DNA of 64,000 bases from Sinorhizobium fredii NGR234 (GTDB lineage: Bacteria > Pseudomonadota > Alphaproteobacteria > Rhizobiales > Rhizobiaceae): positions 806,001-870,000 of the forward strand of contig NC_012587.1 in assembly GCF_000018545.1 (NCBI RefSeq), in the 5' to 3' direction. The notes below the pieces were generated by a model. That model made no database searches and had not been told where the DNA came from. It was given only the letters and a program-made list of their open reading frames with translations. This document shows, piece by piece, positions 9,651 through 17,990 of the stretch (positions are counted from its first letter, which is position 1; every line of letters begins with the position of its first letter). The position numbers and the translations under genes were made by a program.

Positions 9651-9824
9651 GGCTGATCCGAATATGGCGCCTCCTGCGGTCGACTGTCGCTCGCCGGCGC
9701 CTGCTTCCGTCCCGCGCCGCCGAGGCCCGGGATTGCGTGTGTACATTCATATAGGCGATGCGGGCCGCAAAGAGAACAGCCCTGTGGCGTCCGAGCAGAT
9801 TTCAAGTCGCTTAGGCGCGACACG

Positions 9825-9861
9825 AAAAGACCGCCGCGAGGGACGAGCGTCCTTGCGGCGG
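9825..9861 (-). terminator. terminator downstream of the DUF5330 gene
   Basis: CCGCCGC..GGACG and CGTCC..GCGGCGG form a long stem at 9831-9861. Read on the minus strand it is followed by TCTTTTCG, as expected for a rho-independent terminator ending the gene at 9899. Confidence 0.7.
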
Positions 9862-9898
9862 CACAGTTGGCAGTAGAGGCTTTCCTGGCAAATCTGTC

Positions 9899-10330
9899 TT
9901 ACTTGGTCGGGGCAGCCTTGGGGGCGAGGCGTTTTTCCGGAACGGGCGTACGCTTGAATACCGGCATGGCCTCATTGGCAGGCTCTGCGGTCGAGGAGAC
10001 TTCGGCGGGCCCCACGGTGCCGGTCATCACCTTGGCGTCGGGCGTCCCGGTTTCGGCGAATTGGCTGTCCAGAAACTCATAGGCGATACGCGCACCCTCA
10101 CGGGCACGGTGGCCGAGAGCGACGAAGGTCTCGGCACCTTTCTCGCAGACGTCCGGCTTCTGGATGCAGATCGCGCTGACATACTGGAAGGCCTCGTTGG
10201 CGGCCGAGAAGGTATCGCCGATCTCCACCTTCGGCCCGTTCTCAAGCTTGGCGTTGCTCGAGGGGTCGAGGAAGGGCAGCAATACGAGCACCAGCGAAAA
10301 CCAGAACGTCGCCTTTACGAGAAACCACAT
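9899..10330 (-). CDS. DUF5330 family protein, membrane-anchored
   Basis: A 143-residue protein with one N-terminal hydrophobic segment (FLVKATFWFSLVLVLLPFL), which acts as an uncleaved anchor or signal. A helical periplasmic part with two cysteines (ICIQKPDVCEKGAETF) and a proline/alanine-rich tail follow. It matches my recollection of the rhizobial DUF5330 family; no function is known. It sits next to SufE and diverges from the histidine kinase. Confidence 0.8.
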   Translation of the reverse strand: MWFLVKATFWFSLVLVLLPFLDPSSNAKLENGPKVEIGDTFSAANEAFQYVSAICIQKPDVCEKGAETFVALGHRAREGARIAYEFLDSQFAETGTPDAKVMTGTVGPAEVSSTAEPANEAMPVFKRTPVPEKRLAPKAAPTK

Positions 10331-10915
10331 GTCCTGCCCATCCTCTGTCTGGCCGCCGCCCCCGGTCTCTCAGCCGGATTTGATGTCCTCGGCGTGCCTA
10401 CGCTTTTGCTGTCCCGTGCCCGCTGGCAATGCCGCCGCGCTCTGGGCCCGTCCTGTGAGCGACGGTAGAACGGGAATCACAAGACGGGTTTTCCAGAAAT
10501 GGCGGGATTCGCTTCAAATTTTATCGAACTGGACGATTCTGGCATGCCCGGCGGGTGCTTGTCCGGCATTTTAGCGATCGCCGTTAAGGTTCATGGCAAG
10601 CCATGCGCCGCCAGGCCCGCGCGGCTCGATACCGCGGCCGGCCGGTTCTGCCCAAATTGTTAACGGGAAGCAGAAAATCCACCAAAATCCGCCGCTTACG
10701 CCCCGTTAACCACAAGAGACGATGCTCGCCCGAACTGCCTCGAAATGGGAATTTTCGGCCATTTCGCCAGCCCGCGCAGAGGCCGCGCTTATTCTTTCAT
10801 TAAGTCGGGAATGCGAGATTCGGACCATCACGAGGGCAGTCCGGACTATCGTTTGCGAAACACGCAAGGACCGTGGGTCAGCCTCGCAAAAACAATAAAG
10901 GTGGCAGGGCAAGGC
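10331..10915. promoter_or_regulatory. divergent intergenic region between DUF5330 and the histidine kinase
   Basis: About 580 bp with no convincing gene. It contains two GTTAAC palindromes (about 10658 and 10704) and a GTTAAGGTTCATGG stretch near 10583. An in-frame extension of the kinase reaches 10745, but it encodes nothing resembling a kinase N terminus. Promoters for both flanking genes must lie here; I cannot define them. Confidence 0.35.
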
Positions 10916-12499
10916 GTGAGTGTATTGCGTAACATGGCTGGCATATGGGCATCCCGCGTGGATGAAGCCGCCGCAGCGTGGTTGCCGCGCCGTCCGGATG
11001 ACCCTGCTGCGGAACGCTATGATTTCACACGGCTGCGCACGCTGGCCGCCGTCTCCCTGACGGCGCTGCCGATCGTGCCGCTTGCCCTGTCGGCGGTCTT
11101 GCCGGTGTCCGTGGCACTGCCGGCGGGAACGGCGCTCTGGGCGTCGGCCTCTTTGCTGGCGGCGGCCGCCAGCCTTGCCGCGTCCCGCATCGGGCCGGCG
11201 CCCGCCAAGACGGAGCCGTTGAGCGAAAGCGATCTGCCGGATCTTTCTGCGGCCTATGATCTTTTCGCCGGCCTTGTCACGGTTCATGATCCGCGTGGGC
11301 AGGTGCTGTCCGTTCACGGTCGCGATGCCGTCGATCACCTGCAGTCGATGCGCGACCCTCGCGGACGCGGCTTTGTCGAACAGATCTACGTATCCGACCG
11401 CATCAGCTTCCTGAAGGCGATCGATGCGTTGCGCCAGGGAGCCGCGTGCTCGGCGGTCGACATTCGCCTCGAGCGCCCGTCGGCCTCTAGCGCGCAATTC
11501 GTGCACATGCGCTGCGAGATGACGCCGCTTCGCGATGCCGAGGGGCGTCTGATGGCGATCGTCGCCCAATCCCGCGACGTCTCGGCCGAGGCCCGTCTGC
11601 GCGCGGAAGCCGCCGCCAAGGCGGCGCATGCGGAATCGGCCAACGATGCCAAGACGCGGTTCCTGGCCGCCGTCAGTCATGAGTTGCGCACGCCGCTCAA
11701 TGCCATTCTCGGCTTTTCGGATGTTCTTACCGGAGAATATTTCGGCAAGCTGGAGAATGACCGGCAGCGCGAATATGTTTCCTTGATTCACCGTTCGGGC
11801 ACGCACTTGCTCTCCGTCGTCAATACGATGCTCGATGTGAGCAAGATCGAAGCCGGCCGCTACGAACTGGTGCCGGAACCATTCCGGGTCGCTGACGCGA
11901 TCGCCGCCTGCGAGGCGATGCTGTCGCATCAGGCGCGCGAAAAGGGTGTGAGGCTCACCAGCCGCGTGACGCGGTCGGTGGGTGAAATCAACGCCGATCA
12001 GCGCGCCGTCCAACAGATCCTCATCAATCTCGTCGGCAATGCCGTGAAGTTCACGGACAAGGGTGGCCTTGTCACCGTCGATGCGGAAGTCGATGGCGCG
12101 ATGTTGAATTTGACCGTCAGCGATACCGGCATCGGTATTGCCGAGGATAAGCTGGAAAAGCTTGGCCAACCTTTCGTCCAGATTCAAAATGACTATACGC
12201 GCCGCTATGAAGGCACCGGTCTCGGCCTGTCGCTGGTCAAGGGGCTCGTCGAATTGCATGGCGGCGGGATTTCTATCCGCAGTTCGGAAGGCGAAGGGAC
12301 GGTAGTGGTGGTCAGCATACCGCGGGACGGTGCCGGGATCTGCGAGCCGAGCCCGGTGAGCACGCGCGCGGCGGTGGAGTTTCCGCCGCGATTGAAAGGG
12401 CGCGACGAAAGGGCCGGCGATTTGCGACCGCAGACAGAGGCCTTCGAAGGAACAGTCAAGGAAAGGCGACATGACGCCGCGCAAGCGAAAACAGCCTGA
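10916..12499 (+). CDS. PAS-containing sensor histidine kinase
   Basis: I chose the GTG at 10916, preceded by AGGGCAAGG; in-frame starts at 10745, 10811 and 10934 are alternatives. The order is two hydrophobic segments (about residues 42-90), a PAS-like region (about 110-230), a helical linker, the HisKA box SHELRTPLNAILGF with phospho-histidine near residue 255, and the HATPase boxes NLVGNAVKF, DTGIGI and GTGLGLSL. The phosphoacceptor motif is of the type seen in PleC/DivJ/CbrA-like kinases, but I cannot name an orthologue. No response regulator is adjacent. Its last 29 bases overlap the start of a peptidoglycan-binding protein gene. A disordered tail of about 60 residues follows the kinase domain. 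Confidence 0.88.
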   Translation: MSVLRNMAGIWASRVDEAAAAWLPRRPDDPAAERYDFTRLRTLAAVSLTALPIVPLALSAVLPVSVALPAGTALWASASLLAAAASLAASRIGPAPAKTEPLSESDLPDLSAAYDLFAGLVTVHDPRGQVLSVHGRDAVDHLQSMRDPRGRGFVEQIYVSDRISFLKAIDALRQGAACSAVDIRLERPSASSAQFVHMRCEMTPLRDAEGRLMAIVAQSRDVSAEARLRAEAAAKAAHAESANDAKTRFLAAVSHELRTPLNAILGFSDVLTGEYFGKLENDRQREYVSLIHRSGTHLLSVVNTMLDVSKIEAGRYELVPEPFRVADAIAACEAMLSHQAREKGVRLTSRVTRSVGEINADQRAVQQILINLVGNAVKFTDKGGLVTVDAEVDGAMLNLTVSDTGIGIAEDKLEKLGQPFVQIQNDYTRRYEGTGLGLSLVKGLVELHGGGISIRSSEGEGTVVVVSIPRDGAGICEPSPVSTRAAVEFPPRLKGRDERAGDLRPQTEAFEGTVKERRHDAAQAKTA

Positions 12500-13451
12500 G
12501 CGGAAACGGGGCGGGCGACCGCGGCAGGGCATCGCATTGCGCGGATTGGCGCTCGCGGGCCAGGGCCTCGGGCGTTGCGCCGTGCTTGCCGGCCGGCTGA
12601 TCGCGCACCATCCTGTCGGTGCCAGCGGGTTGACGGCCTTCGCCGTCGTGTTCAGCTTCGTGGCAGCAAACGCCATGTGGTATCAGCATGGCAATCATCC
12701 TTCGCCGCTTTTGCGAACCCGAGTTCCGCTGGTGGGCCCCGAGGTTGCCGAGCGCTTGGCCGCCGCCAATGGCGAGGCCGTCGAGCCGCGGAAAGTGACG
12801 ACCTTCGTGATCGAGCGCGAAGGCGAGGCCAGGTCGGAACAGGTCAAGGAAGCACCCGCCGCGCAAGGGGAGTCGTCCGAGAACCTGCCGCCGCGTCCGA
12901 CGGAGACCGTATCGGAGGGGGGCGCTGCCCTGCCATCGGTCCTTGTCGCCGACGTTCAGAAGGAACTTGCCCGGCTCGGCCTTTACGGCGGCACGCCGGA
13001 CGGCCGCAGCGGACCGAAGACCGCATCCGCCATTCTTCTCTTCGAGAAGCAAGCCGGTCGCAGGGAGACCGGGGTCGCCAGTCGCGATCTGCTTCAAGTG
13101 CTCCGAGCAACAGAGGGCTCCAAGACAGCCGTTGCGGCGCCGGTCAATCGCCCCTATTCCGACCCGAAATCGGCGACCGCCGAAGTCGATCCGGTCGCCG
13201 CCGCGATCCGCACGGCGGAAGCGGACGCAACGTTCATTCCGCGCGCCGAGATCCCGATCTCGAGCGAACTGGTGATGAATATCCAGAAGGGGCTCAGCAA
13301 CCTCGCTTACGCCGATATCGTCGTCGACGGCGTTGCCGGGGATCAGACACGAGCGGCGATCCGCCACTTCGAGAAGCATTATCGGCTGCCGCAGACCGGC
13401 GAACCGAACGGCAAGGTTCTCGAGAAGCTGAAGGAAATCGGCGCGCTCTAG
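12471..13451 (+). CDS. membrane-anchored protein with two peptidoglycan-binding domains
   Basis: A 326-residue protein. It has a very basic N terminus (PRKRKQPERKRGGRPRQ), one membrane span at about residues 50-70, a linker rich in Glu and Pro, and two PG_binding_1 domains: about 155-195 (VQKELARLGLYGGTPDG) and about 265-322 (IQKGLSNLAYADIVVDG). The topology puts the binding domains in the periplasm. The gene begins inside the kinase gene upstream, so the two are co-translated. I infer a shared envelope-sensing role, which is untested. No catalytic hydrolase domain is present. Confidence 0.85.
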   Translation: MTPRKRKQPERKRGGRPRQGIALRGLALAGQGLGRCAVLAGRLIAHHPVGASGLTAFAVVFSFVAANAMWYQHGNHPSPLLRTRVPLVGPEVAERLAAANGEAVEPRKVTTFVIEREGEARSEQVKEAPAAQGESSENLPPRPTETVSEGGAALPSVLVADVQKELARLGLYGGTPDGRSGPKTASAILLFEKQAGRRETGVASRDLLQVLRATEGSKTAVAAPVNRPYSDPKSATAEVDPVAAAIRTAEADATFIPRAEIPISSELVMNIQKGLSNLAYADIVVDGVAGDQTRAAIRHFEKHYRLPQTGEPNGKVLEKLKEIGAL

Positions 13452-13563
13452 ATCACGATGATTTTAGGTCAGACCGACCTAAAATCATGAACGTGATCGA
13501 TTCTGATAGGTTAGAGCGGGATACGGGCGGAAAACCGCACACACTTTTCCTCATCCCGCTCTA
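13451..13563. repeat. two-hairpin intergenic repeat, family 2
   Basis: The first hairpin pairs GATCACG and GATTTTAGGTC with GACCTAAAATC and CGTGATC at about 13451-13499. The second pairs TAGAGCGGGAT near 13511 with ATCCCGCTCTA near 13553 around GGGCGGAAAACCGC. It is the kind of repeat I have seen often between rhizobial genes. It starts at the last base of the preceding gene and could act as its terminator. Confidence 0.7.
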
Positions 13564-13647
13564 AGCCAAGACCGAGCCGCGCGAAAAGCAGCGACCGCCC
13601 CCGCGCGGTCATTTGCATATCGACCAGTGCGCGTGTATCTGCCTCAA

Positions 13648-13998
13648 ATGCGCGTGAAAACCCATATCTTCGTCGCCTCGCTCCTGCGCCGCGTTTTTGC
13701 CAGCGGGGGTTACGCGGCAGTGCTACGCAAGGGGGCGGAAGAGGCCGGAGCGCTCTTCATTCGCCACCGCACCCGCCTCGGAACCGAGACGCTTTACGCG
13801 CCGGCGCCGCAGAGCTTCTTTGAGGAGGACGGGGACAGTATCCGCAAGTTCGAAGTCCGGCTGCGGGACGCGGAGGCAGAAAATATCGATGGCGCTCTGT
13901 CGTCGGAAATCCGCTTCGACCCGGATTGCTGGATTGTCGAGATCGAACTCGACGATTGCAGCGATCTATTGGAGATCGTTACGGACACTACTGCATGA
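13648..13998 (+). CDS. DUF1491 family protein
   Basis: A 116-residue protein starting MRVKTHIFVASLLRRVFASGG, which matches the DUF1491 N terminus. That is why the ATG at 13648 was preferred to the GTG seven codons earlier. It is cytosolic, acidic and has no signal peptide or membrane segment. Rhizobial homologues are conserved but uncharacterised. It is bracketed on both sides by members of the hairpin repeat family. Confidence 0.82.
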   Translation: MRVKTHIFVASLLRRVFASGGYAAVLRKGAEEAGALFIRHRTRLGTETLYAPAPQSFFEEDGDSIRKFEVRLRDAEAENIDGALSSEIRFDPDCWIVEIELDDCSDLLEIVTDTTA

Positions 13999-14109
13999 TT
14001 CCTTTAGAGCATTTTGCAGTCAGGTGGAATCACCTGACGTCGCGCAAATGCGGCAAAAACAAAGGTTTAGAGCGGCGGCGCGAACGTATGTGAGCGCATC
14101 CCGCTCTAG
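13990..14109. repeat. composite repeat: fragment of family 1 joined to family 2
   Basis: CTGCATGATTCCTTTA at 13990-14005 is the end module of the family-1 repeat in reverse orientation. It runs into TTAGAGCATTTTGCAG, a hairpin GTCAGGTG-GAAT-CACCTGAC near 14019-14038, and ends GCATCCCGCTCTA, the same terminus as the repeat at 13451-13563. Confidence 0.65.
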
Positions 14110-14214
14110 TCGGAATCGGTGTTACAGCGACCTTAGCGCGTCCCATTTTGACGCGTAGCGCTCGTGCGCCAGCCGTCGAGTGCAAGTCCTGGAGCTCCTT
14201 GGGCGGACGGACTG

Positions 14215-15201
14215 TCAGTTTCGCCCGAATTTCCGCTTGGGTTGCGTCGCGCTTGCAGGGGGCGCCGCGATGGTACGACTCTCCTGCCGACGTGCATCGG
14301 ATGCTCGATTCTCTGCGAGGTGGGTTTCGTGCCGGACCGGCCTAGCAGTTCCTTGGGCATCGGCGCGCAGCCAGGATTCGACACGTTCGACGCTTGCCCT
14401 GGGTTCGATGCTCCTGACCAGCGCCTCGGCACGATTGCCCGAGCCGAGCCGGTCGGACAGATCCGGGTAGAGTGCCACAAGCAATGGGACAAGATCCCGC
14501 TCGGGAAAGTCGAGCGCCAATAGTGTAACGGCGAGCTGTTGGCCGGAAACATCCAGCAGGATTCTTTCGGCAAGTGCGGAGCTTGCTCCGAGCGCGTCGG
14601 CAAGAGCCGTCGTGAAGAGCACTGCTTCGCCATTGCGGGCGAACCGCACCAGCAGCGCCTGATGCAACTCGTCGATCGGCTGGAGGCTTGGCCCGTCCTG
14701 GAGCGGCTTGGAGCCGGCGCGCGCCAGCGCCCTGATGTCGTCGCGCAGCTTGTTTTCGCGGACCACACGTTCGGAGTGGTCGTCGGTAGCGGCCGTTGGA
14801 GGCGGCGCGTCCGTGCCGGGTTGAGGCACATCGCGGCGCGGCCCCGCAGCGTTGAACTGATGGTGTTCGACAAGCGCGTCGACGACCGACGGCGAAAGAT
14901 CCTCCCGGTGCGCGATCGCGTTGGCGTGGGCGGCGCCCTGCTGGCGGAGGATCGACAGCAGCGTCCGGTCCGGGATCGCTTTCGAGCGGGTCAGAAAGAT
15001 GGCGGCGATCGAGATCGGCATGCTGCCGATCAGCAAAGCAGCCGATTCGGGCACATGGTCGCATTGCGACAGGGCGGCCGCCGCCTGCCGACGCGCCTCG
15101 TTGCTGGAGCCGAGGAAAAGCGGTTCGAAAAGCTCGGCGAACTGCTTCAGGTCGGACTTGCGCGGGATACGAAGGCTCTCGAAGCCGGTGACGGTCGCCA
15201 T
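14215..15201 (-). CDS. DUF2336 family protein
   Basis: A 328-residue protein, helical and HEAT-like: repeated short helices such as RRQAAAALSQCDHVPESAALLI and ALLVRFARNGEAVLFTTALA. This pattern and the N terminus FESLRIPRKSDLKQFAELFEPL agree with DUF2336 proteins of Rhizobiales. The start at 15201 has GAAGGA ten bases upstream; a longer open frame to 15327 lacks such support. The C-terminal 50 residues are basic and disordered (ending QPKRKFGRN). No function is known. Confidence 0.75.
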   Translation of the reverse strand: MATVTGFESLRIPRKSDLKQFAELFEPLFLGSSNEARRQAAAALSQCDHVPESAALLIGSMPISIAAIFLTRSKAIPDRTLLSILRQQGAAHANAIAHREDLSPSVVDALVEHHQFNAAGPRRDVPQPGTDAPPPTAATDDHSERVVRENKLRDDIRALARAGSKPLQDGPSLQPIDELHQALLVRFARNGEAVLFTTALADALGASSALAERILLDVSGQQLAVTLLALDFPERDLVPLLVALYPDLSDRLGSGNRAEALVRSIEPRASVERVESWLRADAQGTARPVRHETHLAENRASDARRQESRTIAAPPASATQPKRKFGRN

Positions 15202-15553
15202 CAGCACGACGTCCTTCAGCCGGCCCGTCTGCGGCCTTTCCAACTCACGAAACCGGTTCGTCACGACAAATCCCAGATGCAAAAGCATGATGCCATTGCC
15301 GATGGCTCGGAACGGCACACGTCTCAAAAAATAGATCGAAATCGTTAGCGTAGCATTAACTATGGACCTTGAGGCTTTATTCAGGCTTGCGGCATCCGCG
15401 TGACGGATGATCGCCAGCGGCCGCGATCAGGCCAACGCGGCGGGATCAGCCTTAAAAACTCCACATGCCGCCCTATTCCTTCCTTTCGACGGTGAAGGGC
15501 GATTTGGCCCGCCGAAGCAGAGGGTCAAAGGCCTTCCTATGGGAGAAGTATCT
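15202..15553. promoter_or_regulatory. divergent region between DUF2336 and SH3 genes
   Basis: About 350 bp between divergent genes. A TTAGCGTAGCATTAACTATGG stretch near 15343-15363 is A/T-rich enough to be a promoter. Nothing else is supportable. Confidence 0.3.
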
Positions 15554-16339
15554 GTGAGGAATGCATTCTTGCGGGCGGCGGCTGTTTGTGCGCTCTCGCT
15601 CATGCCGTTCGCTGCCGAGGCCGCGGAGGGCTTTGCCACCGCCAATGTCAACATGCGCTCGGGCCCGAGCACCCGCTACCCAGCCGTCACCATTATCCCG
15701 GCAGGAGAATCGGTCGAAATCCACGGATGCCTGGCCGACCGGCCCTGGTGCGATGTTTCCTTCTACGACGGCCGCGGCTGGGTGGCCGGGCAATACGTGC
15801 AGGCCCTCTATCGCAGCAACCGGGTGTATGTGGAACCGGAATACTACCGGCCGCTTGGAATTCCGACGGTCGTCTTCGAGTTCGATCGCTATTGGGACCG
15901 CAACTATCGCGGACGCGATTTCTATCGTGACCGCGATCGCTGGCGCCGCGGGCCCGATTGGGCCGAGGAACGCGACCGGCAGTGGCAGCGCGAAGAGGAG
16001 CGCCGGGATTGGCGCCGCCGCCAGGCGACGGACGATGGTGAATGGGAGCGCGAGCGGGATCGCCGTCAATGGGAACGCCAACAGGCGAGAGACAGTGAGC
16101 GGACGAGAGAACGGCAAGAGGCAAGAGAACGCCAGCAATGGCAGCGCGAGCGTGAACGCGAGCGTCGGGAGTGGCGGGACCGCCGCGACGACGGACGACG
16201 GGAAGACGGTTCCGCCGAGAACTATCAAGGGGCTCGCAAGGAAGAGCGGGCGCGCCAACTCCGTGAGCTGCGACGGGATGGGGAAGTCAGAACGGTTCCG
16301 AAGTGCGTTTTCAACGATTTCGCCTGTGAAAACGACTGA
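15554..16339 (+). CDS. exported SH3-domain protein with a long charged tail
   Basis: The GTG at 15554 is chosen because GGAGAA sits six bases upstream and a signal peptide follows (MRNAFLRAAAVCALSLMPFAAEA); an ATG at 15539 is the alternative. After cleavage comes a bacterial SH3 domain of about 65 residues (NVNMRSGPSTRYPAVTIIP through RGWVAGQYVQALY). A Tyr-rich linker and about 130 residues made almost entirely of Arg, Asp, Glu, Gln and Trp (repeats like RDRDRWRRG and RQWERQQ) follow, ending KCVFNDFACEND with two cysteines. SH3_3 domains usually bind peptidoglycan. The charged tail could reach across the periplasm or bind polyanions; that is inference. Confidence 0.82.
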   Translation: MRNAFLRAAAVCALSLMPFAAEAAEGFATANVNMRSGPSTRYPAVTIIPAGESVEIHGCLADRPWCDVSFYDGRGWVAGQYVQALYRSNRVYVEPEYYRPLGIPTVVFEFDRYWDRNYRGRDFYRDRDRWRRGPDWAEERDRQWQREEERRDWRRRQATDDGEWERERDRRQWERQQARDSERTRERQEARERQQWQRERERERREWRDRRDDGRREDGSAENYQGARKEERARQLRELRRDGEVRTVPKCVFNDFACEND

Positions 16340-16415
16340 CGGACGACGCTTTCTGCAGGAGCGGTCCGGAGCGTCGCAGGCGTGATGGCGGCTGATCCGA
16401 CTTTGTTGCCGGATG

Positions 16416-16444
16416 GCGGGCGGCGGTTTTGCCGCCCGTCTTTT
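16416..16444 (+). terminator. terminator of the SH3-protein gene
   Basis: GCGGGCGGC, a GGTTTT loop and GCCGCCCGT form the stem, followed by CTTTTC. It is well placed 77 bases after the stop codon at 16339. Confidence 0.8.
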
Positions 16445-16456
16445 CTTGTCCGCCCA

Positions 16457-16535
16457 CGGCGCCGCGCGCCTTTACCAGGCGCGCAAAGGTCGCTGTAGCA
16501 CTTTGAATCGAGATCGATCTAACGGAGACATGCAG
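16457..16535 (+). repeat. palindromic mosaic repeat, copy B (left palindrome arm missing)
   Basis: Hairpin GCGCGCCT-TTACC-AGGCGCGC, then AAAGGTCGCTGTAGCACTTTG, then directly ATCGA..TCGATCTAA and GGAGACATGCAG. Compared with copies A and C, the segment carrying the CTGCATG arm is deleted. Confidence 0.75.
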
Positions 16536-16606
16536 TGGACCGAGCTTCGCGGGAACCAATCCTTTTTCGACGCGTTGATTTCGCGCGAAAGGTAAGGAGC
16601 GGAGAC

Positions 16607-16891
16607 ATGGCGGAAAAGAAGCTGGCGGCGGTGGGTGCCGATATGGATACGGAAAAGACCTCGGCAGACACCCAGATGGAATTGCAGGCCCAGGTCGCGG
16701 AGTTGAGGGCAGAGATCGTGCGGCTGACGGAGACGGTTTCGGCTATCGGCAGTGGCGCCAAGGCGGTCGTACAGGGGGAGGCGGAACTGATGACGGAACG
16801 GCTTCGGGAGCGTGTTCGCGATGACCCGATTTCGACGCTCTTGACCGTCGCGGGCGTTGCGTTCCTGTTCGGCCTGTTTGCGAGACGCTGA
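16607..16891 (+). CDS. small ElaB/YqjD-like (DUF883-type) membrane-anchored protein
   Basis: A 94-residue protein. The N-terminal 60 residues form a probable coiled coil (MELQAQVAELRAEIVRLTETV). A segment with repeated charged residues follows, then one C-terminal membrane helix ending in FLFGLFARR. This layout is that of the DUF883 ElaB/YqjD family, which tethers ribosomes or other partners to the membrane in E. coli. The start was chosen at 16607 because AAGGAG..GGAGAC precedes it; an earlier GTG runs through the repeat. The partner is unknown. Confidence 0.78.
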   Translation: MAEKKLAAVGADMDTEKTSADTQMELQAQVAELRAEIVRLTETVSAIGSGAKAVVQGEAELMTERLRERVRDDPISTLLTVAGVAFLFGLFARR

Positions 16892-17177
16892 CGGCTCCAT
16901 CGGCGCACATTCAAAATACCACCAGAAATGGCAATTGCGCTTGGTTAAGGCCTCGTGGTCTGGATTAAGATATGGTTAACCGGGCTATGGCTCAATCGAA
17001 GCGGGCGGGCTATTATTGGTTCGCATCTGATGTGCATCGAAACTGGAGATCCGGGGAACCGGAAGAAGGAGTAGTTGAGAACGGCGCGTCTGTCCGGGAT
17101 TTCCGGAAATGCGCCAGCCCGCAATCGGGCAGGGTGAAATCTGTGTTCATCCGTCTCATGCAAGTATGGAGACGAGC

Positions 17178-17348
17178 ATGGCAGACGTAATCAGATTGCA
17201 GGACCGCAAGGTGAAGATGCCGCGGCGGCGTCCCGTTGCCGCGGGAAGCGCGAAAGTGTTGTTCTTTACAGGCATCCGTTACGAGCGTCTCGACGGGCGT
17301 GGCCCGCAGCCGAACGCTCCGACAGGACGGCAGGTCAAGAAGCAGTAG
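17178..17348 (+). CDS. small basic hypothetical protein
   Basis: A 56-residue protein starting MADVIRLQDRKVKMPRRRP, with a central SAKVLFFTGIRYERL. The phrase FFTGIRYER is one I associate with a conserved rhizobial small protein. It is cytosolic and basic (17 Lys/Arg), with no membrane segment. The start was chosen at MADVIRL because GGAGACGAGC lies just upstream; longer in-frame starts are unlikely. Function unknown. Confidence 0.65.
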   Translation: MADVIRLQDRKVKMPRRRPVAAGSAKVLFFTGIRYERLDGRGPQPNAPTGRQVKKQ

Positions 17349-17441
17349 CGGAATCGGCGTAAACCGGCTCGCAAACCCGCGGGGTTTGCCGACGCTCGGC
17401 GCTGCACGGCTCATTGTCTCTTCAAATCCCCCACATTCCCA

Positions 17442-17990
17442 TCATTGGCGCCGGAACGGCGCGCAACTCGATTCCGTCAGGAAGTCGCGGACCTGCTCCT
17501 CGAAACTGTCGAGAGGCGCCAGGGCGCGCAGGACGGCATAGCCCTCTTCATCCTTCATCTCGATCATGATCGCTTGTGCGAGCGCCTCCGGTGGCGACTT
17601 GCGGAGCTCCACCAATTGGATCGGTGTGGCAACGACCAGATCGAGATCGCCGTTGACGGCGGTCTGGTCGTTCATGCTGAAGACTTCGTTCGACCCGCTG
17701 TCGAAGATCGAGAGCGACCAGAAAGGCACGTCACCACGGGCGATGAAACGTGCCGGCCCTTCCGCGACCGAGAAGCTGCAGACGGCGGTGCGCAGGAAGG
17801 GGTCGCTATTGTCCAGTCCGGTCGGACCCGGCTCGGCCGCGAGCGGAAAGAAACTGTCCATCTCGAGCAGACCGAGGACACGCGTATAGGCGTCGCGGCC
17901 GGTGAACTGCGGCAGGGCGAGGACGATGACGATGTGCAGGAGGGCGGCGCCGACGAGCCCGACGAGGAAGGTGAACAGGGCTCTACGCAT
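17442..17990 (-). CDS. DUF1254 family protein
   Basis: A 182-residue protein with one N-terminal membrane helix (ALFTFLVGLVGAALLHIVIVLAL) and a periplasmic domain of the DUF1254 type. It overlaps the end of the DUF1214 gene by eight bases, so the two are translated together. In many other bacteria the two domains are joined in one polypeptide; here they are separate anchored proteins. Role unknown. Confidence 0.78.
   Translation of the reverse strand: MRRALFTFLVGLVGAALLHIVIVLALPQFTGRDAYTRVLGLLEMDSFFPLAAEPGPTGLDNSDPFLRTAVCSFSVAEGPARFIARGDVPFWSLSIFDSGSNEVFSMNDQTAVNGDLDLVVATPIQLVELRKSPPEALAQAIMIEMKDEEGYAVLRALAPLDSFEEQVRDFLTESSCAPFRRQ

Noticed and set aside
10706..12676. 656-codon minus-strand open frame opposite the histidine kinase
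   Set aside because: Shadow of the kinase gene, which carries all catalytic boxes.
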